A DNA stretch of 50,831 bases from Arthrobacter sp. SO5 (lineage in GTDB: Bacteria; Actinomycetota; Actinomycetes; Actinomycetales; Micrococcaceae), in contig NZ_MQTQ01000093.1 in assembly GCF_020532805.1 (NCBI RefSeq), positions 17,905-68,735 of the forward strand, in the 5' to 3' direction. How positions within the stretch are numbered: position 1 is the stretch's first letter; each line of letters begins with the position of its first letter. This document shows, piece by piece, positions 1-9,555 of this stretch. A program made the position numbers and the translations under genes. The notes under the pieces are model-generated. The model ran no database searches, was not told the origin of the DNA, and worked only from the letters and a program-made list of their open reading frames with translations.

Positions 1-725
1 AGGGTGTCCAGGAAGACAAACTCCGCATACGCGGACTGCCAGAGCATGAAGTTGGAGAGCCTCTGTTCGCCGGAACTGCGCAGGAACAGGTCCACGTCCG
101 GAAGGTCGGGCTCATCCAGGTACTTCTGGATGGTCTTCTCCGTGATGGCGCCGGGTTTGAGCCGCCCGGCGGCCACCTCCTCCGCGATGGCGGAGACGGC
201 GTCGGCGATCTCCGCCCGTCCGCCGTAGTTAACACACATGTTCAATGTGCAGGTGCTGTTGCCCCGGGTGAAGTCCTCGGCCTCCTCCAGTTCACGGATC
301 ACCGAGCCCCAGAGCCGCGGGCGCCGCCCGGACCAGCGGATCCGCACGCCCCACTCGTCCAGCTGGTTCCGCTGGCGGCGTAGCACATCCTTGTTAAATC
401 CCATCAGGAAGCGGACTTCTTCGGGCGAGCGGCGCCAGTTTTCGGTCGAGAACGCGTAGACGCTGACGTGCTCGATGCCCAGCTCGATCGCCCCGGCCAC
501 AACGTCCAGCAGCGCAGGTTCCCCCGCCTTGTGCCCCTCGATCCGCGGCAGCCCGCGCTGGTTGGCCCAGCGTCCGTTGCCGTCCATGACGATCGCGACG
601 TGCCGCGGAATGAACTCCGCCGGGATGGCCGGCGGGAGCGCCCCGGAGGTGTGGGGGTAGGGCTTCACCACCGGGGCACTGCGCCGCCGGACCGGATTCT
701 TCTTCAGGTTCTTACCCAACGCCAC
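1..725 (-). CDS. uppS: Isoprenyl transferase (undecaprenyl diphosphate synthase family), 3' end cut by window
   Basis: Cis-prenyltransferase that condenses isopentenyl diphosphate units onto an allylic primer to make the polyprenyl lipid carrier for peptidoglycan and other wall polymers; acts at the inner face of the membrane. Reading from a GTG at 725 gives an uninterrupted frame of 241 codons to the window edge, so only a few C-terminal residues are missing. The family signature MDGNGRWA lies at residues 47-54 with the catalytic Asp at 48, and the late motif [11 protein letters not shown] is also present. The GTG follows the recO stop by two bases, so the two genes are probably translationally coupled. 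The first ~30 residues are basic and not conserved in the family. Family assignment is very secure; product chain length (C50 or C55) cannot be read from sequence. Confidence 0.95.
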   Translation of the reverse strand, partial: MALGKNLKKNPVRRRSAPVVKPYPHTSGALPPAIPAEFIPRHVAIVMDGNGRWANQRGLPRIEGHKAGEPALLDVVAGAIELGIEHVSVYAFSTENWRRSPEEVRFLMGFNKDVLRRQRNQLDEWGVRIRWSGRRPRLWGSVIRELEEAEDFTRGNSTCTLNMCVNYGGRAEIADAVSAIAEEVAAGRLKPGAITEKTIQKYLDEPDLPDVDLFLRSSGEQRLSNFMLWQSAYAEFVFLDT

Positions 726-727
726 AG

Positions 728-1498
728 CTACGTTCGCTCCACATGTTTGAGGGATTTCAGGACACGTTCCAGGTGCCATTGCAGGTAGCTGGAGACCAGG
801 CCGGCGGCTTCGCGGCGGTGCAGCGGCACGGACGCGTCCGCCGTCGTCCAGTCCCCGGTCAGCAGCGCGCCGAGCAGCAGGACCGTTTCCGCGGCGGGTG
901 CCGGGGAGCCCGGCGGCCGGCACTCCGCGCACACCATGCCCCCGAGCGGGGCCGAGAACGCTGTGTGCGGCCCGGGGGCGCCGCAGCGGGCGCAGTCCGT
1001 GAAGCTCGGCGCCCAGCCGCCGGTGGAGAGCGCGCGCAGCAGGTACGAGTCGAGGATGAGTTCCGGGGTGTGGTCCCCCCGGCTCAACGACGCCAGGGCG
1101 CCGACCAGGAGGTTGTACTGGGCGGTGCCGGATTCGCCGTCGACGTCCGTGAGCTTTTCCGCGGTCTCCGTCATGGCGGCGGCCACCGTGTAGCGGCCGT
1201 AGTCCGCGGCGATGCTGCTTCCATAGGCGCCTTTGGCCACCGCCTGGGTGACGACGTCAAGGCTGCGGCCGGAAATCAGCTGCAGGTCCGCCACCATGAA
1301 GGGCTCGAGCCGGGCACCGAAACGGCTGCTGGTGCGGCGGACGCCCTTGGCCACGGCACGGACCTGGCCGTGGTGTTTGGTGAGCAGGGTGATGATGCGG
1401 TCCGCCTCGCCGAGCTTATGGGTGCGCAGCACGACGGCGTCATCGCGGTAGGCGCGGGCTGCAAAGGAAGATGGTTGGGCCACGGTTAATCTTCGCAC
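728..1498 (-). CDS. recO: DNA repair protein RecO
   Basis: RecO helps load RecA onto SSB-coated single strands in RecFOR recombination repair. The N-terminal OB-fold region begins with the conserved stretch [19 protein letters not shown] (residues 17-35). A zinc-finger-like set of four cysteines is at C169, C172, C190 and C193. Length of 256 aa is normal. The reading frame opens with GTG at 1498, but a second GTG at 1483 would give MAQPSSF, the form I would expect from actinobacterial relatives; the two cannot be separated by ribosome binding site. It sits between leuA (upstream) and uppS (downstream), a usual actinobacterial order. Confidence 0.95.
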   Translation of the reverse strand: MRRLTVAQPSSFAARAYRDDAVVLRTHKLGEADRIITLLTKHHGQVRAVAKGVRRTSSRFGARLEPFMVADLQLISGRSLDVVTQAVAKGAYGSSIAADYGRYTVAAAMTETAEKLTDVDGESGTAQYNLLVGALASLSRGDHTPELILDSYLLRALSTGGWAPSFTDCARCGAPGPHTAFSAPLGGMVCAECRPPGSPAPAAETVLLLGALLTGDWTTADASVPLHRREAAGLVSSYLQWHLERVLKSLKHVERT

Positions 1499-1550
1499 TG
1501 TCTTTCGGTAACGGCGGACTTTCGGCAGCAGGGACCGGGAGGAAGAACCG

Positions 1551-3427
<1,877 letters not shown>

Positions 3428-3433
3428 CTTTTC

Positions 3434-3439
3434 ACACTA
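3434..3439 (-). promoter_or_regulatory. -10 element of the leuA leader promoter
   Basis: TAGTGT (TAnnnT form) on the minus strand, six bases before the leader GTG at 3427. No convincing -35 is visible at 16-18 bp, as is common in actinobacteria. The element faces the M13 peptidase gene, which is transcribed the other way. Confidence 0.5.
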
Positions 3440-3541
3440 ACACGGGTGCGTAAGATGAAGGAGCCATACTCCGCAACGTCCACCATGCAGACCGGTCACG
3501 GTGCCAGCGCCGCCGCCGGGCTGCCTTTCGAAGGAGCATCC

Positions 3542-5494
3542 GTGCCACTTTCGGGGATCGCCCTGTCCACTATCGACTCCACTGTGCGGCCGCAGGATGA
3601 CCTGTACCGGCACGTGAACGGAGCCTGGCTCAAGACCACCGAGATCCCGGATGACCGGCCGCTGGAAGGGACGTTCACCGCGCTGCGGGACGGCTCGGAG
3701 CGCGACGTCAGGCAGATCATCGAGGACGCGGCGGGACGGGGCGCGGAAGCCACCGGGATTGAGCGGAAGATCGGGGACCTCTACAACAGCTTCATGGACG
3801 AGGCTGCCGTGGAGGCCAAGGGGCTGGAGCCCATCCGCGAACGGCTCACCGCGGTGTTCGGCACGGCGTCGGTCCCCGAGCTGGTGGCCCTGGCGGGCCG
3901 CCTGTTCCGCGCCGATGTCGCCGGACTCTTCTACATCTACCCTGCCCCCGACGCCGGCAACCCCGACCGGATCCTGCTCTACACCGGCCAGGGCGGGCTG
4001 GGCCTGCCGGATGAGTCTTATTACCGCGAAGAGAAGTTCGCCCCGATCATCGAGGCGTACCGCGGGCACGTGGCGGCGCTGTTCGGCCTCGCCGGCGTCG
4101 CGGATCCCGACGGCGCGGCGGCCCGGGTGGTGGCGCTGGAAACGTCCCTGGCCTCGCACCACTGGGACAACGTCACCTTGCGGAATCCGCAGAAGACCTA
4201 CAACCTGAAGTCCGCCGGGGAGGCAGCGGAGCTGTTCCCGCTTCTGGGCGACTGGTTCGACGCCGCCGGCATCGCGCCGGAGAAGCGGTCCGAACTCGTG
4301 GTCAGCACGCCGGATTTCTTCGCCGGAGCGGCGTCGCTCCTGGCGGCCGAACCGCTGGCCGTGTGGCAGGAATGGCTCGCCCTCCGCGTGCTCAGCGCGG
4401 CCGCACCGTACCTCTCCGCACCGTTCGTGGAGGCGAATTTCGCCTTCTACGGCACCACCCTGAGCGGCACTCCGCGCAACAAGGACCGCTGGAAGCGCGG
4501 CGTCGCCGTCGTCGAGGCCGCCCTCGGTGAGGCCGTCGGCCAGATCTATGTGGCACGGCACTTCCCGGAGACCCACAAGGCCCGCATGCATTCGCTGGTC
4601 GCGAACCTGATCGAGGCGTACCGCGGGTCCATCACAGGCCTCGCCTGGATGGGCGAGGACACGAAGCAGGAGGCGCTCAGGAAGCTCGATTCCTTCCGGG
4701 CAAAGATCGGCTACCCGGAGGAGTGGATCGATTATTCGGCGGTGGAGATTGACCCCTCCGACCTGCTGGGCAATGTGGAACGCGCGCACAGCGCCGACGT
4801 CGACCGCCACCTTGACGAGGTGGGTAAGCCGGTGGACCGGGAGAAGTGGCTCATGACCCCGCAGACCGTCAACGCCTACTACCACCCGCTACTGAACGAG
4901 ATCGTCTTTCCGGCCGCCATCCTGCAGCCTCCGTTCTTCACCGCCGACGCTGATGACGCCGTCAATTACGGCGGCATCGGCGCCGTCATCGGCCACGAAA
5001 TCGGCCACGGCTTTGACGACCAGGGCTCCCAGTACGACGGCAGCGGCCTGCTCCGCAACTGGTGGACCGAGGCTGACCGCACCGCGTTCGAGGCGCTGAC
5101 GTCAAAGCTGGTGGACCAGTTCGCGGCGCTCTCCCCCACAGCGGCCCCGGGGCACTTCGTCAACGGCAAGCTGACCCTCGGCGAGAACATCGGGGACCTC
5201 GGCGGACTCACCATTGCCTACAAGGCCTACCTGATCAGCCTCGACGGGCAGGAGCCCCCGGAGCTCGACGGATTGACGGGCTTCCAACGGTTCTTTGCAT
5301 CCTGGGCCGCCGGCTGGCGGCAGGTCATGCGCACCGAGGAGGCCATCCGCAGGCTCGCCACGGACCCGCACTCCCCCAACGAATTCCGCACGAATCAGAT
5401 TGCCAGGAACCTCGACGCCTTCCACCAAGCCTTCGATGTCACCGAACAGGACGGCATGTGGATGCCGCCGCGGGAGCGCGTCAGTATCTGGTGA
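3542..5494 (+). CDS. pepO: M13 family (neprilysin-like) zinc metallopeptidase
   Basis: Zinc endopeptidase of the PepO/neprilysin family that degrades short peptides. It has the zinc motif HEIGH (H485, E486, H489) within VIGHEIGHGFDDQGSQYD, the third-ligand motif ENIGDLGG, and the substrate-binding NAYYHP motif. No signal peptide or membrane segment is seen, so it is probably cytoplasmic, like other actinobacterial members. I start it at GTG 3542 (650 aa, MPLSGIALSTIDSTVRPQDD) because a strong GAAGGAG lies 5 bases upstream; a longer frame from 3446 adds 32 unlikely residues. It is divergent from leuA and convergent with the radical SAM gene, which ends 28 bp away. A TAAGAT hexamer at 3451-3456 could be its -10. 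Confidence 0.95.
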   Translation: MPLSGIALSTIDSTVRPQDDLYRHVNGAWLKTTEIPDDRPLEGTFTALRDGSERDVRQIIEDAAGRGAEATGIERKIGDLYNSFMDEAAVEAKGLEPIRERLTAVFGTASVPELVALAGRLFRADVAGLFYIYPAPDAGNPDRILLYTGQGGLGLPDESYYREEKFAPIIEAYRGHVAALFGLAGVADPDGAAARVVALETSLASHHWDNVTLRNPQKTYNLKSAGEAAELFPLLGDWFDAAGIAPEKRSELVVSTPDFFAGAASLLAAEPLAVWQEWLALRVLSAAAPYLSAPFVEANFAFYGTTLSGTPRNKDRWKRGVAVVEAALGEAVGQIYVARHFPETHKARMHSLVANLIEAYRGSITGLAWMGEDTKQEALRKLDSFRAKIGYPEEWIDYSAVEIDPSDLLGNVERAHSADVDRHLDEVGKPVDREKWLMTPQTVNAYYHPLLNEIVFPAAILQPPFFTADADDAVNYGGIGAVIGHEIGHGFDDQGSQYDGSGLLRNWWTEADRTAFEALTSKLVDQFAALSPTAAPGHFVNGKLTLGENIGDLGGLTIAYKAYLISLDGQEPPELDGLTGFQRFFASWAAGWRQVMRTEEAIRRLATDPHSPNEFRTNQIARNLDAFHQAFDVTEQDGMWMPPRERVSIW

Positions 5495-5522
5495 AGTCCG
5501 CTGCTGATCGTCCCAGGTGGGA

Positions 5523-6527
5523 TCAGGCACAGGGAAACCATTGACTCGCGGCGTCGGCGTGGGCCCTTTGGTCCGTGAACCGCCGGCGTACCTCGTCGAT
5601 CGCCGCGGCCAGGGGAAAGATCTCCGCGGTGATCAACTGGTCCGTGTCATCGGCCCCGATGGGGTGCCAATAAACGCCGTCGGCGGTGACCGTGACTTCG
5701 GGGACGAGGGATTCAACCGATAATTCGATGCCCGCGTCGGCGTTGCCGCGGTGGGCCAGTGCCCGGATGACCTGGTCTTCCGGGGCGATGCCGAGCGTGT
5801 CGAGGAACTCGTGGAACGGTCCGAGTTTATGGCTTTGGGCGGCCGGCAGCGTGGCCGCGACCTTCACCCGGAAGCCCTCGTCCTGGGCGATCCGGATTCC
5901 GGCAACGGCGCGCTCCCACGATCCGTGGCCGCGGTGGCTGTCGTGGCCCTCGGGCGTGGCGGAGTCAAGGCTGATTTGCAGGGTGAGCCTGCTGCGGTCC
6001 ATCCGGCGCAGGCGTTCGAGCCGGTGCCCGCGGAAGAGCATCCCGTTGGTCAGCAATGTGGTCGGCAGTGCCGCGGTGCAGATGGCGACGAGCTCGTCAA
6101 GGTCCGGAAGCAGGAAGGGCTCCCCGCCGGTCAGGATGAGCTCGCTCACGCCCGATCCAACGGCTTCCTCGGCGAGCCGGCGGACGCGGTCCACGCCGAG
6201 GGCGCGCCGCGCGGTCTGCGGTGAGGATCTCGCGCAGCAGTAGTCACAGGCCAGGTTGCAGTCGAAATTCGTGTACATCCACAGCCTGGTACCGGGCGGC
6301 CGCTCGCCTTCCGCGCCGGGGGGCGGTGCGGGGGTGCGGCCCCGCCGCACGGTGACAGCACCCTCGCGGACGTCCACGAGTTCGTTGCCGCTCCGGGCGC
6401 ACCAGGCAGCGAGGGTATCAGCCGCCGTACCCTCGTCGTCTGGCCCCAGCGGCACAGTGACCACGGAACCCGCGGGAACGGCGGACAGGCGTTCCACGAG
6501 TTCGAGGATGACGAGGGGATTTACCAT
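5523..6527 (-). CDS. Radical SAM protein with N-terminal TusA-like domain
   Basis: A 334-aa protein starting ATG at 6527 that overlaps the preceding stop codon by seven bases. Residues 82-300 form a radical SAM domain: the [4Fe-4S]-binding CNLACDYC (C90, C94, C97) and the GGEP motif in ILTGGEPFLLPDL are both present, followed by the LLTNG and LQISLD strand motifs. Residues 3-63 resemble the TusA/SirA fold (hydrophobic helix, then TLAAWCARSGNELVDV, matching the TusA 'AWC..TGHEL' stretch). The catalytic Cys-Pro of TusA appears as Asn-Pro (N3-P4), so simple sulfur transfer through that site is unlikely. No SPASM cysteine cluster is seen. Substrate unknown; last gene of a five-gene unit. Confidence 0.85.
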   Translation of the reverse strand: MVNPLVILELVERLSAVPAGSVVTVPLGPDDEGTAADTLAAWCARSGNELVDVREGAVTVRRGRTPAPPPGAEGERPPGTRLWMYTNFDCNLACDYCCARSSPQTARRALGVDRVRRLAEEAVGSGVSELILTGGEPFLLPDLDELVAICTAALPTTLLTNGMLFRGHRLERLRRMDRSRLTLQISLDSATPEGHDSHRGHGSWERAVAGIRIAQDEGFRVKVAATLPAAQSHKLGPFHEFLDTLGIAPEDQVIRALAHRGNADAGIELSVESLVPEVTVTADGVYWHPIGADDTDQLITAEIFPLAAAIDEVRRRFTDQRAHADAASQWFPCA

Positions 6528-7333
6528 CGGGGCCCGATCCCTTGCTCTTGGACGGCTTCGAACAGCGTTTCGTAGCCTTCCAGCCGGGGTGCCACCCAGC
6601 GCCGGAGTCCTTCCAATTCCAGGATCGGGCGATGTGACGGGTTCTCCCAGTCCATCGCAAACAGATGCTCGACCCAGGCCGTGGCACGTTCCTCCGAGAG
6701 CGCGGGCAGCGCCGTGAAGTTGCAGTGGCTGTAAATGGGCGATTCCCACAACGCCTCGAAGGCCCCGGGCATCAGCTCATCACGCCCGATTGACTCCCAG
6801 GTGTTGATGCCGATTGCCGCGGCATCGGCCCGGTCATCCAGCACGGCCCGCAGGGCGTCCAGTTCGCTGCGTCCGGTGTCGCCATGCTTTCCCACATCGC
6901 TGTCCAGTCGCAGCAGGTCCACAGAACCGTTGCCGAGCCCGGCGCGGGCCAGGAAATAGAGCGGCAGGATGGCGGCCTGGGCGGAGTCCCGCGAGCCCAG
7001 GGCAAGCCGCCGTCCCCGCAGGTCCGCCAGCCCTGACAGTCCGGAGCCGGCACGGACTACGACGACGGTCCGGAAGACGGCGTCGGTGTCCCGCATCGCC
7101 AACGCGCGGCACTCGCCCCGGGTCTGGGCGACGGTGCGCACCCAGGCCAGGTTGGTGTTCCACGCAATGTCGATGGTGCCCTCCAGCAGTGCGTCCACCT
7201 GGCGTCCGTAGTTGGAAAACAGTACGAAGTCCATCTCGGCCGGTGTCCCGGCGAAATAGTCCCGGATTCCTTCCCAGATGGTGACGACGGTGGGCGTGTA
7301 AGCCACCGAACCCACCATCAGCGGGGCGCTCAC
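6521..7333 (-). CDS. PhnD/NMT1-like periplasmic-binding-fold protein without signal peptide
   Basis: A 270-aa protein of the phosphonate-binding (PhnD) type II binding-protein fold: VGSVAYTPTVVTIWEGIRDYF at the N-terminus, NYGRQVDALLEGTIDIAWNTN (typical 'Y..QV.AL..G.VDIAW'), and the middle GSRDSAQAAILPLYFL loop. It begins (GTG 7333) directly with the first beta strand and has neither a signal peptide nor a lipobox, so it should be cytosolic. No ABC permease or ATPase gene is nearby. Known cytosolic members of this fold are enzymes (MqnA/MqnD in menaquinone synthesis, Thi5/NMT1 in thiamine synthesis), so an enzymatic role beside the radical SAM protein is plausible. Its start overlaps the upstream stop as GTGA. 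Fold confident, function unknown. Confidence 0.8.
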   Translation of the reverse strand: MSAPLMVGSVAYTPTVVTIWEGIRDYFAGTPAEMDFVLFSNYGRQVDALLEGTIDIAWNTNLAWVRTVAQTRGECRALAMRDTDAVFRTVVVVRAGSGLSGLADLRGRRLALGSRDSAQAAILPLYFLARAGLGNGSVDLLRLDSDVGKHGDTGRSELDALRAVLDDRADAAAIGINTWESIGRDELMPGAFEALWESPIYSHCNFTALPALSEERATAWVEHLFAMDWENPSHRPILELEGLRRWVAPRLEGYETLFEAVQEQGIGPRW

Positions 7334-8481
7334 GCCGGGGCCTGCGCCGGGGCGGATGGGCGGTCGAAGAGCGGCTGTCCGGTGATGGCCTTGCCGTAGA
7401 AGTCGTACAGCACGTCAGCCGTCGGGGCCATCACGGAGCCGGCCCTGGCGTCCCGGAAATACCGGTCGATCTGAAGATGCTCGGAGAACGCCGCGCCGCC
7501 GCAGACGCGCATCGCGGCATCGGTGATGCTCAGGGCCGCGTCGTTGGCGGCGGCTTTGACGCCCAGCACGTGCAGCATCGTGTCATCAGCCGGCTCGGCA
7601 AGCCTGCCGGCGGCCTGGTGCAGATAGGCCGTCGTCACGGCCAGTTCGATCGACATTTTTGCCAGCCGGGCCCGGACGGTCGGCAGTGCCGAAAGGCTTT
7701 CGTCGAGGTGCTCGAGCCGTGCGGCGCTGGTGTGGCGGATTGCGGCCTCGACGGCGGCACGGGACAACCCGACGGAGACGGACGCGTTACCCAGGTTGAA
7801 CCACGGCAGCACCGTCTGCAGCATCAGGTCCATGCCGCCCCCGGCCAGCCCCAGCCTGGTGTCCTCCTGTACTTCGGCCGCGAAGGTCATCGGCGTCGAG
7901 GCGTTGCCGCGCAGCCCCATCCCGTGCCACGCTCCGGCCACTTCGACGCCGGGATGGCCGGCCGGGATGGCGAACAGGTCCACAGTCTCGGCCCCGGCGG
8001 TCCGGGTTGAGACCACGTACACGTCGGCGTGCCCGGCCGAGGTCACCCAGCTCTTCCGGGCGTTGAGCACGACTCCGCCGCCATTCTGGTGCGCCTGCGA
8101 AACGGGCGCCCAGAAATGCGACCGGGACCCCGCCTCGGAAAACGCCAGGGAACCCAGGGCCCGGCCGCTGGCCAGCTCCGCCACGAGGCCCGGCATCCCC
8201 GCCGGTGGAGCGGCCGCCACGGGCATCGCGGCGCTGATATGCATGAGGTAGATCATTGCCGTCGACCCGCAGGCGCCGGCCAGGGCGCTCAGCACGTCGA
8301 CCAGGTCGTCCGGCCCGCCGCCCAGGCCTCCGGCGTCCTGCGGCAGGGTCAGCCCGAGTAAACCGGAGTCGCGCAGGGCCTGCACGGCCTCTGCGGGGAA
8401 CCGGGCGGAGGCGTCGACGTCGCGGGCATTGGCCCTGGCAACGGCGAGCACCGGATCAAGTCGCTCAGTCAGGTTCAGCAT
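7330..8481 (-). CDS. Acyl-CoA-dehydrogenase-fold flavoprotein, catalytic Glu not seen
   Basis: A 383-aa member of the acyl-CoA dehydrogenase superfamily: N-terminal helical domain (LRDSGLLGLTLPQDAGGLGG), middle beta domain (ALGSLAFSEAGSRSHFW), and C-terminal helices with CGGAAFSEHLQIDRYFRDARAG. Where ordinary acyl-CoA dehydrogenases carry the catalytic Glu in a 'YEGT' motif, this protein reads VMAPTADV. I also see no Glu at the alternative isovaleryl-CoA dehydrogenase position. That pattern is more like flavin monooxygenase relatives (DszC, SfnB). It overlaps the upstream gene by 17 bases and the downstream gene by 4. Fold secure; reaction unknown. Confidence 0.85.
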   Translation of the reverse strand: MLNLTERLDPVLAVARANARDVDASARFPAEAVQALRDSGLLGLTLPQDAGGLGGGPDDLVDVLSALAGACGSTAMIYLMHISAAMPVAAAPPAGMPGLVAELASGRALGSLAFSEAGSRSHFWAPVSQAHQNGGGVVLNARKSWVTSAGHADVYVVSTRTAGAETVDLFAIPAGHPGVEVAGAWHGMGLRGNASTPMTFAAEVQEDTRLGLAGGGMDLMLQTVLPWFNLGNASVSVGLSRAAVEAAIRHTSAARLEHLDESLSALPTVRARLAKMSIELAVTTAYLHQAAGRLAEPADDTMLHVLGVKAAANDAALSITDAAMRVCGGAAFSEHLQIDRYFRDARAGSVMAPTADVLYDFYGKAITGQPLFDRPSAPAQAPA

Positions 8482-8875
8482 GTGCGGTCCTCTTCGGGTC
8501 AGTGGATGGCGGATCTGCGGCGGATGAGGGGCGCGGCGTCAGGGTCACGGCCAGCAGCCCGATTCCCAGGCCGCCCATCAGCGCCACGGTGGAACCGTCC
8601 CCGGCGAGCCAGTTGGTACTCTGGCCGGCCTGGAGTAGTTGAAGCAGCGCGCCCGCCAGCAGGGCGGCACCGGACGCGATCGCGAGCCCGCGCAGGCGCA
8701 GGGTTCCGGCGATCACTGCGGCAACTCCGCAGATGAGCAGCAGGACAAGTCCCGTCCCCCGGATATGGATAAACTCGACCTGCGTCGGGCCGGCACTGGA
8801 GAAGGTGAAAACGGAACTCACGACGGCGGCGCCGCCCAGGACCAGGACGGGCATATCGATAGGGCGCCCGTTCAC
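8465..8875 (-). CDS. Small integral membrane protein, function unknown
   Basis: A 136-aa hydrophobic protein with about four predicted membrane segments: MPVLVLGGAAVVSSVFTF (from residue 8), GTGLVLLLICGVAAVIAGTL, LAIASGAALLAGALLQLL, and VALMGGLGIGLLAVTL, with a polar C-terminal tail. I take the GTG at 8875, which overlaps the DoxX stop as GTGA; an ATG seven codons later (8854) is the alternative. No family signature recognised. The tight overlaps on both sides suggest it is a structural partner of the DoxX-like protein and the flavoprotein. Confidence 0.75.
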   Translation of the reverse strand: MNGRPIDMPVLVLGGAAVVSSVFTFSSAGPTQVEFIHIRGTGLVLLLICGVAAVIAGTLRLRGLAIASGAALLAGALLQLLQAGQSTNWLAGDGSTVALMGGLGIGLLAVTLTPRPSSAADPPSTDPKRTAHAEPD

Positions 8876-9429
8876 GACAGCCTCGCAAGGAGTTTGTCGA
8901 AGCGTTTGCCTGATTGCTCCCAGCGGGGCCGGAGGACGCCGTCGACCCCGTAGCAGCGCCCGGCCGCCGTCGCAAAAATGGCGATGTGCACCAGGATCAT
9001 CAGGTAATAGGCCCAGTGCCATTCATTCGGGGCGTTCAGGACGGACATGGAAATCGCCAGCGACTGGATCACTCCAACGACCGCCCAGAACCGGGTGGCG
9101 AGACCGATCAGCAGGAACGCGCCCAGGCCCGCTTCCATGAAGAGCGTCATCCACCCGAACAACGGGAAGGCCGGCAGCACTGTGTTTTCAACGAACCACG
9201 TGAAAGGGGGAAACACGGGGTGGTCTATGGCGAAGTTGGTGAAGAGATAGAGTCCGGTGTTCTCGCGTTCACCGAAGTCCGGCGGCACTTTCCAGGCGAC
9301 GTTTTGGATCCACAGCAACGCCACGCCGACCCGGACGACGAAGATCCCGCTGCGGGCCAGCGGGCCGTCCCTCGTCTCGAATGCGGCAGGCGCTGCAGCC
9401 GTCTCAGTACGATCCGTGCTCATGGACAT
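8872..9429 (-). CDS. DoxX-like membrane protein
   Basis: About 185 aa with four membrane segments and the DoxX/DoxD pattern: a first helix with RVGVALLWIQNVAWKVPPDF, then a helix ending FMEAGLGAFLLIGLATRFWA (the 'E..gg..L..G..tr' motif), then AYYLMILVHIAIFATAAGR. DoxX-type proteins are quinone-linked membrane subunits, for example the thiosulfate:quinone oxidoreductase DoxD and the mycobacterial DoxX that works with a sulfurtransferase and superoxide dismutase. First gene of the five-gene unit. The start is uncertain among ATGs at 9432, 9429 and 9423; no good ribosome binding site precedes any of them, and a hairpin (9434-9472) ends directly in front. Confidence 0.82.
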   Translation of the reverse strand: MSMSTDRTETAAAPAAFETRDGPLARSGIFVVRVGVALLWIQNVAWKVPPDFGERENTGLYLFTNFAIDHPVFPPFTWFVENTVLPAFPLFGWMTLFMEAGLGAFLLIGLATRFWAVVGVIQSLAISMSVLNAPNEWHWAYYLMILVHIAIFATAAGRCYGVDGVLRPRWEQSGKRFDKLLARLS

Positions 9430-9433
9430 CATT

Positions 9434-9472
9434 AAGGACCCACGCGCCGGGCGGCGCAAGACCCGGGTCCTT
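9434..9472. repeat. Hairpin directly before the DoxX start
   Basis: Perfect 8-bp arms AAGGACCC (9434-9441) and GGGTCCTT (9465-9472) enclose a second hairpin, GCGCC (9444-9448) with GGCGC (9453-9457). On the minus strand it lies downstream of the LCP gene and ends at the first ATG of the DoxX gene. It could end LCP transcription or fold in the 5' end of the five-gene mRNA. There is no long U-tract. Confidence 0.6.
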
Positions 9473-9555
9473 GACCTGTCCGGGAAGGGCCGGTGCCGTG
9501 CGGATCAGCAACTGCCCGGCAGTCGGTCGGCCCCTGCCATGAAATGGCGCCGCGG

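Noticed and set aside
3437..4885. A 482-codon minus-strand frame opposite the M13 peptidase
   Set aside because: Antisense shadow; would also run across the leuA leader promoter.
5500..5525. A hairpin GATC..CCC/GGGATC between the M13 and radical SAM genes as a terminator
   Set aside because: The stem needs a two-base bulge and has no U-tract; too weak to list.
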